This document shows positions 51,557 to 60,256 of a DNA stretch of 64,000 bases, in pieces; positions within the stretch are counted from its first letter, which is position 1, and the number at the start of each line of letters is the position of its first letter. Location of the stretch: assembly GCA_943789295.1 (NCBI GenBank), contig CALSTO010000001.1:310001-374000 (forward strand). Reading direction: 5' to 3'. The translations under genes were made by a program, and so were the position numbers. The notes beneath the pieces are model-generated. The model was not told the DNA's origin and searched no databases. It worked only from the letters and a program-made list of their open reading frames with translations. Source of the stretch: MAG-121220-bin8 sp002700465 (GTDB lineage: Bacteria > Bacteroidota > Bacteroidia > Flavobacteriales > Flavobacteriaceae).

Positions 51557-52982
51557 TAGTATTGTTATTAAGTCCGAGAGATTTACCTTTTTTTATCATC
51601 AATAACTTTGCCGATTTTTTGTTATTATCAATTTTACCATCTAAAATTGAGTTTTTAATATATTCTTTTATAATTCCAATTTCTTTTGATGGTTTTATAT
51701 TAAAGTAGTTCATAATTTCTTCACCACTTACAGGCGGCTGAAAATTTCTAATAGAATCTCTCTCTTCAACTATTTTTATTTTTTCTCTAACTAATTTAAA
51801 ATTATTTAAATATTTCTTAAATCTCAATGGATTTTTAGTCGTAATATCCGCTTCACAAAGAGTTAATAAATCATCAATATCTTCATTACAATCGTAAATT
51901 AATCTTCTTACAGCTGAATCAGTAATATTATTATTTGAAAGAACTATTGGTCTAGAACTTAAATAAATAATTTTTTGTACATATCTCAATTTATTATTCA
52001 AGGGAAGATGTAATCTTTTAAATAATTTATAAACCATTTTAGATCCTTTGAGTTCATGACCATGAAAAGTCCAACCAGTTTTTTTTACAAATAATTTAGT
52101 AGGAGCTTTTCCAATGTCATGTAGTAATGCAGCCCATCTCAACCAAAGATTTTCTGTTTTTAAACAAATATTATCTAAAACTTCTAATGTATGAAAGAAA
52201 TTATCTTTATGTTTCTGCCCCTCAAATTCTTCAATTCCTTTCAAATCTGTAAGTTCAGGAATTATTATTTTTAATAGACCTGTTGATTCTAATATTTTAA
52301 ATCCAATAGATGGTTTAGAAGTCATTATAATTTTATTTATTTCTTCGGAAATTCTTTCTGGAGAAATAATTTTTATTCTTTCTTTTTCCGCAATCAAACC
52401 CTTAAAAGAATTAATATCAATTTTAAAATTTAGTTGACTAGAAAATCGCGCTGCTCTTAGCATTCTTAAAGGGTCATCAGAAAATGTTTGTCTTGGCTCT
52501 AAGGGAGTTTTAAGTATTTTATTTTCTAAATCTGCTATTCCATTAAACTTATCTAGCAAATCTCCCCAGCTCTTTCTGTTTAAACTTATTCCTAAGGCAT
52601 TAATCGTGAAGTCTCTTCTATTTAAATCATCATCTAATGTTCCAGGCGAAACAACTGGATTTCTACTGGATTTATTATAACTTTCTTTTCTTGTGCCAAC
52701 AAATTCAATATCATAACCATTGTATCTAAACATGGCAGTTCCAAAGTTTTTAAAAACTGTTATTTTAGATTTAACATTTAATTTTCTAGCAGTTAGTTTA
52801 GCAATATCAATTCCACTTCCTACTACAAGAATATCTATATCTTTAACTAATCTTTTGCCTATAATGATATCTCTTACAAATCCTCCAATTACATAACATT
52901 CTGTTTTTGTTTTATCACAACAATTTGAAATTGCATGAAAAATTTCACTTTCAATATTTTCTTTAAAATTTCTTTTTAACAT
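51549..52982 (-). CDS. CCA-adding tRNA nucleotidyltransferase / poly(A) polymerase family with HD domain
   Basis: A 477-residue class II nucleotidyltransferase. The head domain has VIGGFVRDIIIGK and KDIDILVVGSG (catalytic acids), then FVGTRKESY and RRDFTINALG. A central RNA-binding domain follows (SDDPLRMLRAARFSSQL). An HD phosphohydrolase domain has WLRWAALLHDIGKAPTK. It is most likely the tRNA CCA enzyme, fitting the tRNA-Trp gene here, which lacks an encoded CCA. It is in a tight run with sua5 (1 base) and ctaA (overlap). Confidence 0.93.
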   Translation of the reverse strand: MLKRNFKENIESEIFHAISNCCDKTKTECYVIGGFVRDIIIGKRLVKDIDILVVGSGIDIAKLTARKLNVKSKITVFKNFGTAMFRYNGYDIEFVGTRKESYNKSSRNPVVSPGTLDDDLNRRDFTINALGISLNRKSWGDLLDKFNGIADLENKILKTPLEPRQTFSDDPLRMLRAARFSSQLNFKIDINSFKGLIAEKERIKIISPERISEEINKIIMTSKPSIGFKILESTGLLKIIIPELTDLKGIEEFEGQKHKDNFFHTLEVLDNICLKTENLWLRWAALLHDIGKAPTKLFVKKTGWTFHGHELKGSKMVYKLFKRLHLPLNNKLRYVQKIIYLSSRPIVLSNNNITDSAVRRLIYDCNEDIDDLLTLCEADITTKNPLRFKKYLNNFKLVREKIKIVEERDSIRNFQPPVSGEEIMNYFNIKPSKEIGIIKEYIKNSILDGKIDNNKKSAKLLMIKKGKSLGLNNNTIE

Positions 52983-52983
52983 C

Positions 52984-53526
52984 CTAAGACCTTAAGGTGA
53001 TGAACGAATCTCCATCAATTTTAATAATTTGAGAAGGGGTTTTAAGTTTTTCGTTCCTTTTTAAATTTACAGAATAATCAATTTGATTCAAAATCTCATC
53101 TTTAATTTCATTAAAAAATTCCGGAAAGTTATCTCCTGAAATATTGACTGATGTAGATGTAATAGGCTTATTAAATTCACTTATTAATTTAAGACAAAAT
53201 TGATCATTAGGGATTCTCACAGCTACTGTCTCTTTGTATACACTAAATTTTTTTATTTTATTATAAATTATGGTTGTGGGTTTATTTTGAAGTTGTAAAA
53301 AATCTTTTGTTTTGTCAGAAATATCAACGTATTTATTTAACATTTGATAATTGTTCATTAGACAAATTAATGGCAGTGTTGAATCTCTTTTTTTTATTTT
53401 AAAAATTTTTGAAATTGCTTTAGAATTAGTTGCATCGCAACCTATAGCCCAAATTGTATCAGAGGGATAAATAATTATTCCGCCTTTTTTTAAACATTCA
53501 ACAGCTTTTGAAATCTCAGAGTTCAT
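52984..53526 (-). CDS. L-threonylcarbamoyladenylate synthase (Sua5/YrdC family)
   Basis: A 180-residue YrdC-fold protein. GGIIIYPSDTIWAIGCDATN is the conserved N-terminal nucleotide pocket, and the middle has RIPNDQFCLKLISEFNKPIT then STSVNISG. It makes threonylcarbamoyl-AMP for t6A37 of tRNA. The length matches the short form without the Sua5 extension. It lies 5 bases after dapD and one base before the nucleotidyltransferase, so tRNA maturation genes are grouped. Confidence 0.92.
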   Translation of the reverse strand: MNSEISKAVECLKKGGIIIYPSDTIWAIGCDATNSKAISKIFKIKKRDSTLPLICLMNNYQMLNKYVDISDKTKDFLQLQNKPTTIIYNKIKKFSVYKETVAVRIPNDQFCLKLISEFNKPITSTSVNISGDNFPEFFNEIKDEILNQIDYSVNLKRNEKLKTPSQIIKIDGDSFITLRS

Positions 53527-53531
53527 TTGAA

Positions 53532-54338
53532 TTATGCGGAAACATTATAATCTCTTAAAGCCTCATTAAGAGATGTTTTTTTATTAGTACTTTCTTTTCT
53601 TTTGCCAATTATTAATGCGCATGGTACTTGAAAATCTCCTGCTTTAAATTTTTTAGTATATGAACCTGGGATAACTACTGATCTTGGAGGAACTTCTCCC
53701 TTTGTTTCGACTGGTATTTCGCCTGTTACATCAATAATTTTAGTTGATCCAGTTAATACTACGTTGGCTCCCAAAACAGCTTCTTTACCAACTTTAACTC
53801 CTTCAACAACAATACATCTAGATCCAATAAAGGCATTATCTTCAATAATTACTGGTGCTGCTTGCAATGGCTCTAAAACTCCACCAATACCCACACCACC
53901 ACTTAAATGAACATTTTTACCAATTTGGGCACAACTACCAACTGTTGCCCAAGTATCTACCATAGTTCCGCTATCTACGTAAGCACCAATATTTACATAG
54001 CTCGGCATCAAAATAACTCCCTTACTTATGAATGCTCCATGTCTTGCTACAGCGTGAGGTACTACTCTAATACCTTTTTCTTTATAATTTTTTTTTAAGG
54101 GTATTTTATCGTGAAATTCTAATGGTCCCACTTCAATTGTGTTCATTTCTTGAATTGGAAAATATAAAACAACAGCTTTTTTAACCCATGTATTTACCTT
54201 CCAGCCCTTGTTAGTGGGTTCCGCTACTCTAATTACTCCATTATCTAAATCTTTTATTACAGAACGTATTGCATTTATAGTTTTTACATCTTTTAAAAGA
54301 GATCTATTTTCCCAGGCAGATTCAATTATATTTTTCAC
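53532..54338 (-). CDS. dapD: Tetrahydrodipicolinate N-succinyltransferase
   Basis: A 268-residue trimeric acyltransferase, started at GTG. The C-terminal half is a left-handed beta-helix of hexapeptide repeats (for example GGVGIGGVLEPLQAAPVIIE, GSRCIVVEGVKVGKEAVLGA). It shows the succinylase branch of diaminopimelate synthesis, feeding peptidoglycan and, through lysA, lysine. A TATATTTG box lies 11 bases upstream. Confidence 0.96.
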   Translation of the reverse strand: MKNIIESAWENRSLLKDVKTINAIRSVIKDLDNGVIRVAEPTNKGWKVNTWVKKAVVLYFPIQEMNTIEVGPLEFHDKIPLKKNYKEKGIRVVPHAVARHGAFISKGVILMPSYVNIGAYVDSGTMVDTWATVGSCAQIGKNVHLSGGVGIGGVLEPLQAAPVIIEDNAFIGSRCIVVEGVKVGKEAVLGANVVLTGSTKIIDVTGEIPVETKGEVPPRSVVIPGSYTKKFKAGDFQVPCALIIGKRKESTNKKTSLNEALRDYNVSA

Positions 54339-54349
54339 AGTTTTTTTTT

Positions 54350-54357
54350 CAAATATA
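54350..54357 (-). promoter_or_regulatory. Putative -7 promoter box (TATATTTG) for dapD
   Basis: A perfect TAnnTTTG on the minus strand, 11 bases before the GTG start of dapD. Confidence 0.5.
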
Positions 54358-54409
54358 CGTTGATAATAATAAATAGTTTAAAGAATTTTAACCTTAATTA
54401 TTAATGATT

Positions 54410-54417
54410 TAACTTTG
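54410..54417 (+). promoter_or_regulatory. -7 promoter box (TAACTTTG) abutting the ruvX start codon
   Basis: A perfect TAnnTTTG ending four bases (aaat) before ATG 54422. TTTA lies 19 bases upstream (54387-54390) at -33 spacing. Confidence 0.5.
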
Positions 54418-54421
54418 AAAT

Positions 54422-54832
54422 ATGTCAAAAATAGTTGCTTTAGATTTTGGAATAAAAAGAATAGGTGTAGCTATGACCGACGATTTAAACATAATTGCAT
54501 CAGGATTAGATACAGTTTCAAATGAAAATATTTTATCTTTTTTAAAGAACTTAACAATCAAAAATAAAATTGATACCATAGTAATAGGAAAACCATTACA
54601 AAAAAATAACCAGCCCTCTGATATTGAAGTTGAAATATTAAAATTTATTAATATTTTAAAAAATAATTTCCCTTTGATTAAATTAGACAGATATGATGAA
54701 CGTTTTACCTCAGTTATTGCTAAAAAAGTAATTCTAGAAAGTGGAATTAATAAAACTAAAAGAAGAAATAAATCATTGGTTGATAAAATTAGCGCAACCA
54801 TTATACTTCAATCTTACTTAGAAAATAATTAA
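54422..54832 (+). CDS. ruvX: Putative pre-16S rRNA nuclease / Holliday junction resolvase-like RuvX (YqgF)
   Basis: A 136-residue RNase H-fold protein. Asp8 in VALDFGIKRIGVAMTD is the first catalytic residue, GKPLQKNNQPS and YDERFTSV carry the others, and the final acid lies in LVDKISATIILQSYL. The family matures 16S rRNA ends. It starts the ruvX-def-mazG run, with one base before def. Confidence 0.94.
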   Translation: MSKIVALDFGIKRIGVAMTDDLNIIASGLDTVSNENILSFLKNLTIKNKIDTIVIGKPLQKNNQPSDIEVEILKFINILKNNFPLIKLDRYDERFTSVIAKKVILESGINKTKRRNKSLVDKISATIILQSYLENN

Positions 54833-54833
54833 T

Positions 54834-55412
54834 ATGATTTTACCAATTATTGCATATGGAAACCCTGTTTTAAGAAAAAAATGTGAAAATGTCTCTGATA
54901 ACTACAATAAATTAAGTGAATTAATTTCTAATATGTGGGAGACAATGTATGCATCAAGTGGTGTGGGATTAGCTGCACCACAAATAGGCCTTTCTATAAG
55001 AATGTTTATTGTAGACGCTTCACCTTTTTCTGAAGATGAAAAACTTGATAAAGATGAAAGAATTAAGCTTTCTACTTTTAAAAAAGTTTTTATAAATCCA
55101 GAGTTAATTCCAATAACAAAAAAGTTAAATACATTTAATGAAGGATGTTTAAGTATCCCAGATGTAAGAGAAGATGTTGTTAGGGAAAATGAAATATTAA
55201 TTAAATATTATGATGAAAATTTTAATAAACATGAGTTAGAACTTGATGGATTAAGAGCTCGAGTAGTTCAGCATGAATTTGATCATATTGAAGGTGTTTT
55301 ATTTACTGATAAGTTGAGTACTTTTAAGAAAAAACTCATAAAAGGCAAATTAAATAATATTTCAAAAGGTAATATTAAATCTGACTATTTAATGTCATTT
55401 TATAAAAAATGA
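54834..55412 (+). CDS. def: Peptide deformylase
   Basis: A 192-residue Fe/Zn hydrolase that removes the formyl group from new proteins. All three motifs are present: GVGLAAPQIG at 43-52, EGCLSIP with metal ligand Cys105, and QHEFDH with His147, Glu148 and His151. The length is normal for type 1 PDF in Bacteroidota. Its stop overlaps the mazG ATG by four bases. Confidence 0.97.
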   Translation: MILPIIAYGNPVLRKKCENVSDNYNKLSELISNMWETMYASSGVGLAAPQIGLSIRMFIVDASPFSEDEKLDKDERIKLSTFKKVFINPELIPITKKLNTFNEGCLSIPDVREDVVRENEILIKYYDENFNKHELELDGLRARVVQHEFDHIEGVLFTDKLSTFKKKLIKGKLNNISKGNIKSDYLMSFYKK

Positions 55413-56173
55413 AAAAATCTAAAAATCTATATTCAATTGACGGGCTTTTAAAGATAATGGATGAATTAAGAGTTAAATGCCCGTGGGATAAAGAACAAAC
55501 AATGAATTCTTTAAAAATCTTAACAATTGAAGAAACATTTGAACTAGTTGACGCTATTAACGATAATGATTATGATGAAATTAAAAATGAATTAGGCGAC
55601 TTACTTCTACATATTATATTTTATTCAAAAATTGCTAGTGAAAAAAATAAGTTTGATTTTAATGACGTTGTTGAATCAATTTCTAAAAAGTTAATACTTA
55701 GACACCCTCATGTTTATCAAAATAAAGAAAACATTTCTAAAGAACAAGTGAAAAAAAATTGGGAAAAATTAAAGCTAAATGAAGGGCGTGATAGTATTCT
55801 TTCAGGTGTCCCAAAAACTCTACCTTCTTTAATAAAAACCTTAAGAATTCAAGACAAAGTTTCTAATGCAGGTTTTAAATGGGATTCTGTTCGCAATTGT
55901 AAGAATAAGGTAATTGAAGAGTTTAATGAACTAAGTTTTGAAATTCAAAATTCTGATCAAAAAAAAATTGAAGAAGAATTTGGAGATTTTCTTTTTTCTA
56001 TTATTAATTACGGAAGATATTTAGGAATCAATTCGGAAAATGCTCTTGAAAAAACAAATAAAAAGTTTTCTAAAAGATTTAAAGAAATGGAAATAAAATT
56101 AAGGAAAAAGAACCTTGAATTTGATAATCTTTCATCAACTGAAATACTTAATTATTGGAACAGTTTAAAATAA
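55409..56173 (+). CDS. mazG: Nucleoside triphosphate pyrophosphohydrolase MazG
   Basis: A 254-residue protein with two MazG repeats. The first starts with RVKCPWDKEQTMNSLKILTI then EETFELVDAIND with the Mg-binding E-E-x-x-E pattern, followed by NELGDLLLHIIF. The second has KVIEEFNELSFEI and EEFGDFLFSIINYG. It cleaves NTPs, possibly to limit mutagenic or signalling nucleotides. An 18-bp palindrome is centred on the junction of its stop and the convergent DUF349 stop. Confidence 0.95.
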   Translation: MKKSKNLYSIDGLLKIMDELRVKCPWDKEQTMNSLKILTIEETFELVDAINDNDYDEIKNELGDLLLHIIFYSKIASEKNKFDFNDVVESISKKLILRHPHVYQNKENISKEQVKKNWEKLKLNEGRDSILSGVPKTLPSLIKTLRIQDKVSNAGFKWDSVRNCKNKVIEEFNELSFEIQNSDQKKIEEEFGDFLFSIINYGRYLGINSENALEKTNKKFSKRFKEMEIKLRKKNLEFDNLSSTEILNYWNSLK

Positions 56174-56182
56174 TTATTTTAA
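56165..56182. terminator. 18-bp perfect palindrome centred on abutting stop codons
   Basis: The half TTAAAATAA is followed by its complement; the centre falls exactly between the mazG stop (56171-56173) and the DUF349 stop (56174-56176). As RNA it gives an all A-U 7-bp stem with an AATT loop. A T8 run follows at 56188-56195 on the plus strand. A weak symmetric terminator is likely. Confidence 0.45.
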
Positions 56183-57586
56183 TAAATCTTTTTTTTCAGT
56201 TATTAGTTTTTCAATTTCTAATTGTTGTTTTTTAATTTTTAGATGAACTGTTTTTAACAGTTTATTTTCTTTAGATTTATCATTAAAGAATAAAAGATTA
56301 TTTTCTTGCTGTGTTATATCTTTTTTTAGCTTATCTAATTTGAAATTTAGTTTAAAAACTTCAGATTGTTTTTGATCGTTACTCATGAACTTAGATTTCA
56401 TCTCACTTAGTTTATTTTGAGACTCTTCTTCATTAAGGCCTAATTTTATAAATTGAGTTTTAATTTTATTAAAAAATATTTTTTCTTTACCTGAATTTAT
56501 ATTAATGTTTGACAAATATTTTTCAAAAATATTTTCTAAGTCAACTAATTTTCCGCTGAAATTTTCAACATCTTTTATTAATTTCTCTTGTATTATTTCC
56601 GATTCTTTATTTTCTTTTGTTTTTAAGTTTTTATTTTGTGAAATTTTTTGAAAATATATGTCACATCTATTTTTGAAATTTTTCCAATTTTTCTCATTTG
56701 CTTTGTATGGAACAGGCTTGATCAGTTTCCATTTTTTTTGAATTGAAATAACATTTTGTCTTTCTTTTTCTAAATCATCTTTAGAGGAAATTTCTATTAT
56801 TTCGTTAATCAATGAATCTTGTTTTTTAAGATTTTCTGAATAGAGTTTTTTAATTTTTTTAAAAAAAATGTTTTTAGTTGCATAAAACTCTCTTACTATT
56901 TTTTTATAATTATTCCAAAAAGATTTTTTTAATTTTCTGGGAATTGGGCCTGTAAGTTCTATGTTTTTTTTAATAGAATCGAAAGTTTTAATTTTTTCTT
57001 GCCATTCTTTTATTGACTTAGATTCTGTTTGATATAACTTTTCAATTTCTTTTATTAAATTTTCTTTTGTATTGAAATTAGCATTTAATATTGTGTCTTT
57101 ATTTAATTCAAATTCCTTTCTTTTATTATTTAAGATATCCTCAAGATTTTTTATTTCCTTTTCTAAAGTTTCTTTATGTTCCTTTTTTACTGGTCCTAAT
57201 TCAAATTTCCATCTTTTTTTAAGCCTTTCAAAATCTCTAAACGCTTTATATTGATCATTACTATTTACCAATCTTTTTGCGCTGATAATTATTTTTTCTT
57301 TTTCTTTTAAATTGTGCTCTAGATCTATCTCTTTGAACTTTCTGTTTAAATGTAAATAATCATAGAAATTTTTAATATGGTGTTGAAAATTATTCCATAT
57401 TATCAAATTTTGTGATCTAGGTACATTTCCTATTTTGAACCATGAATTTTGCAATTTTTTAAACTCATGATATTTATCATTTATTGATCCCTCTACAACT
57501 AACAAATCTTTTAATTTTTCAATTAAAAGTTCTTTTTCTTTTAAATTATCATCTAAATTTTTTTGACTTAGTTTCAAGGGATTCAA
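56174..57586 (-). CDS. DUF349 repeat protein
   Basis: A 470-residue, very Lys/Glu-rich, mostly helical coiled-coil protein started at TTG. About four DUF349 repeats are marked by the W-x-x-x-G/K-P-x-P pattern: SWFKIGNVPRSQNLIIWNNF, KRWKFELGPVKKEH, IELTGPIPRKLKKSFWNNYK and KKWKLIKPVPYKANEKNWKN. The function of the domain is unknown. From memory, relatives in Bacteroidota often have an acidic N-terminal extension that is absent here. The frame is open back to the aroE stop codon, which lies in the same frame 27 bases upstream. Confidence 0.8.
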   Translation of the reverse strand: MNPLKLSQKNLDDNLKEKELLIEKLKDLLVVEGSINDKYHEFKKLQNSWFKIGNVPRSQNLIIWNNFQHHIKNFYDYLHLNRKFKEIDLEHNLKEKEKIIISAKRLVNSNDQYKAFRDFERLKKRWKFELGPVKKEHKETLEKEIKNLEDILNNKRKEFELNKDTILNANFNTKENLIKEIEKLYQTESKSIKEWQEKIKTFDSIKKNIELTGPIPRKLKKSFWNNYKKIVREFYATKNIFFKKIKKLYSENLKKQDSLINEIIEISSKDDLEKERQNVISIQKKWKLIKPVPYKANEKNWKNFKNRCDIYFQKISQNKNLKTKENKESEIIQEKLIKDVENFSGKLVDLENIFEKYLSNININSGKEKIFFNKIKTQFIKLGLNEEESQNKLSEMKSKFMSNDQKQSEVFKLNFKLDKLKKDITQQENNLLFFNDKSKENKLLKTVHLKIKKQQLEIEKLITEKKDLLK

Positions 57587-57613
57587 TTTTTTACTTAAGT
57601 TAACTTTTTTTAT

Positions 57614-58354
57614 TTAACTATTCCAAATCTTCCAACTTTCATTGGCTTGATTTTCTAACATTTTTTTTCCGTTTACAATTGTTGCTCCCATTTTTTCACT
57701 TTCTTTTAAAAATTTTGTTTTTTCAGGATTATAAATTAAATCGTAACATAAGTGATTTGATGTTAAAAATTCAAATGGTATTTTAGGAGATTCTTCAATT
57801 TTTGGAAAAGTTCCTATAGGGGTACAATTAACTATGATTCTATTCTCTTTAATTATTTTCTCATTTAAATCCTCATATATAACTGTGCCTCTTGTTTTTT
57901 TTCTTGAAACATTAGTTGATTTTATTCCCATAGAATTTAGACCATATATTATTGCTTTTGAAGCTCCTCCAGTTCCTAACACTAAAGCATTTTTTTGATC
58001 AAAAATCAAGTGTTGTATTGAACTTATGAATCCTAAATAATCGGTATTGTATCCCTTAATTATTTTTCTATCATTAATTTTTAATGTGTTGACTGCTCCA
58101 ATTTTTTTTGCTATTGGATCAATTTCATCAATAAAATCTATTATTTCTTTTTTATATGGTATTGTAACATTAAACCCTTTTATTGATTTGTCTTTTAAAA
58201 CGGAACCAAATTCTTTTATAGATTTTAAATCATAATTTTCATATGAGCAATCACTGATGTTTTCTTTTATAAACTTATCATTAAAAAATTTTTTTGAAAA
58301 CGAATAATTAATATTCTTACCAATTAGTCCGTATTTAGTTTTTTTTTTTAACAT
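57614..58354 (-). CDS. aroE: Shikimate dehydrogenase
   Basis: A 246-residue NADP-dependent enzyme of aromatic amino acid synthesis. The substrate site has SFSKKFFN near the N-terminus, catalytic Lys68 in NVTIPYKK and Asp105 in YNTDYLG. The nucleotide loop is VLGTGGASKAI. The start lies 20 bases inside the end of the preceding DUF368 gene. Confidence 0.95.
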   Translation of the reverse strand: MLKKKTKYGLIGKNINYSFSKKFFNDKFIKENISDCSYENYDLKSIKEFGSVLKDKSIKGFNVTIPYKKEIIDFIDEIDPIAKKIGAVNTLKINDRKIIKGYNTDYLGFISSIQHLIFDQKNALVLGTGGASKAIIYGLNSMGIKSTNVSRKKTRGTVIYEDLNEKIIKENRIIVNCTPIGTFPKIEESPKIPFEFLTSNHLCYDLIYNPEKTKFLKESEKMGATIVNGKKMLENQANESWKIWNS

Positions 58355-59294
58355 AGTTGTTTATACTTAAAACTGTTATTAATCCAATGCAAATCCATAT
58401 TATAGAAATAATATTTGTTATTTCAGTCAATTTAGGAAAAGTTATATCTAAATTATCATTTATTAATGATTCCTCAATAGCATGGTTCCATGGCCATAAT
58501 ATTATTAAAGATCCAAATACAAAACCAATTATAAATTGATTTACTGTTTCCTCATGTTTTCTTATTAAATAACTTAGAAAATTTGAAAGTAAAATTAATC
58601 CTAAAATAGATCCCAAAGTAAATACTAAAACAATTTTTAAAAGTTCAAGATTATGTGAAATATTAGATTCAATTCCTATTAAAATTAGCAATGAATTATA
58701 AAGCGAATTTACTGAGTCAATTAATAATAGTTTATAATTACCCAACAATATTAGTAAAAACGATCCAGAAAGTCCAGGAATAATCATTCCGCTAACACTT
58801 ATAAAGCCACAAAATAAAATAAACATTAAGTTTTTGTTTTCTTCGATTGGATCTGTGAAGCTAATAATTAAACCTAATATTAATCCTGAAATTATTGGAA
58901 TAAATGAATTAAAATCCCAAGTTTTTAAATTTTGAATTAAAATAAAATTTGAAGCTAATATCATTCCAAAAAAAGCTGACCAAACAAAAAGCTCATAATT
59001 ATTAAATAAAAAATCTAATAATTTTGAAGTTGTGAAATAACTAATCACAATTCCAGTTAGAATAATAAATAAAAATAATCCATTATAGTTTTTATTTATT
59101 TTCGAAAAATTTAATTTAAATATTAAGGGGATTATTTTTAAACTAATTTTCCTTAAAGAGTTTATCATTTCTATATAAAACCCAGTTAAAAGTGCAACTA
59201 GCCCACCAGAAACACCTGGTAACTTATTTACAGTACCCATTAATATGCTTTTAATTAATAGAACTATATAAAACGTATTATCTCTTTTTTTCAT
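58335..59294 (-). CDS. DUF368 membrane protein, copy 2 (putative undecaprenyl-phosphate translocase)
   Basis: A 319-residue membrane protein with about nine helices. It carries two family motifs: NKLPGVSGGLVALLTGFY near the N-terminus and GMIIPGLSGSFLLILLG in the middle, then GFVFGSLIILWPWNH near the end. DUF368 proteins (PopT) have been reported to return undecaprenyl phosphate across the membrane. It overlaps the other DUF368 gene by 17 bases and aroE by 20. The motifs are somewhat less conserved than in copy 1. Confidence 0.88.
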   Translation of the reverse strand: MKKRDNTFYIVLLIKSILMGTVNKLPGVSGGLVALLTGFYIEMINSLRKISLKIIPLIFKLNFSKINKNYNGLFLFIILTGIVISYFTTSKLLDFLFNNYELFVWSAFFGMILASNFILIQNLKTWDFNSFIPIISGLILGLIISFTDPIEENKNLMFILFCGFISVSGMIIPGLSGSFLLILLGNYKLLLIDSVNSLYNSLLILIGIESNISHNLELLKIVLVFTLGSILGLILLSNFLSYLIRKHEETVNQFIIGFVFGSLIILWPWNHAIEESLINDNLDITFPKLTEITNIISIIWICIGLITVLSINNYVKKKN

Positions 59295-60225
59295 TTTTAT
59301 TTGAAATGAATTCTAAAAGTAGAACTGACATTACTCCAATTGTAAAAAATAATATACCTTCATTAAATTCTGAATCATTAAAATAATTTTTAGGAATATA
59401 TAATTTATCTACAAAAAATTCGGAATCATTATTTTTCTTCCAAGGCCATAATGTCGGGAGAGATCCAATCATAAAGCCAATTAGGCAAAAAAGTGTGTTA
59501 TCTTTATAATTTTTATATGACCATGTTAATATTTTAGAAAATAATTTAACACTCAATAAAGCTCCAAAAGCAAATGAAATAAAATTTAGAAAATAATCTG
59601 AGTTAAATTTGCTAATTTCTCTTAGTGTAATCAACATAGTTTCATAAGCACCCAATAAAACTAAAATATAAGCTCCAGAAACTCCTGGAAGAAGCATAGC
59701 CGTTATACTAACCATTCCACAAAAAAATAAGTACAAAGAGTTAACTTCAACATTGCCAGAGTTTAGTGTTTGAATGTAAACAGCAATAAACATCCCAATA
59801 ATTAAAAAATATAACTGAAATGGAATGAAATATTTTGAGTTTTTAAAATTTAATTTAGATGTAGTTTTGAATAAAAATATGATGCTCGAAGAAATTAATC
59901 CAAGAAATAATGACCAAATCGCAATAGGAAATTCATTTAACAATTTTATTATAAAATGACTTAGTATTACAATACTTGATAAAATTCCAAAACCTAAAAA
60001 GAATATAAAATTTAAATTATAAGATTCCCAAACTAATTTAAATCTTCTGTTTTTTAAGTCATTTAATATTTTAAAGTCAAATTTATTTATAGTTTTTAAT
60101 AATTCTTCGTAAACTCCAGTAATAATAGCAATTGTTCCACCAGAAACACCAGGAACAATGTCGGCAATTCCCATACACATTCCTTTAATTAATATAATAA
60201 AATTTGAAAAAATAGAATTTTTCAT
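59278..60225 (-). CDS. DUF368 membrane protein, copy 1 (putative undecaprenyl-phosphate translocase)
   Basis: A 315-residue polytopic protein with the canonical DUF368 motifs: GIADIVPGVSGGTIAIITGV near the N-terminus, AMLLPGVSGAYILVLLGAYE in the middle and GFMIGSLPTLWPWKK near the C-terminus. The last motif is shared with copy 2, and the two are clear paralogues from a tandem duplication. It probably takes part in lipid-carrier recycling for peptidoglycan and O-antigen synthesis, in line with the OstA-like gene upstream in the cluster. Confidence 0.9.
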   Translation of the reverse strand: MKNSIFSNFIILIKGMCMGIADIVPGVSGGTIAIITGVYEELLKTINKFDFKILNDLKNRRFKLVWESYNLNFIFFLGFGILSSIVILSHFIIKLLNEFPIAIWSLFLGLISSSIIFLFKTTSKLNFKNSKYFIPFQLYFLIIGMFIAVYIQTLNSGNVEVNSLYLFFCGMVSITAMLLPGVSGAYILVLLGAYETMLITLREISKFNSDYFLNFISFAFGALLSVKLFSKILTWSYKNYKDNTLFCLIGFMIGSLPTLWPWKKNNDSEFFVDKLYIPKNYFNDSEFNEGILFFTIGVMSVLLLEFISNKNEKKR

Positions 60226-60256
60226 TACAATAAAATTAATATAAAATACTTAAAAT

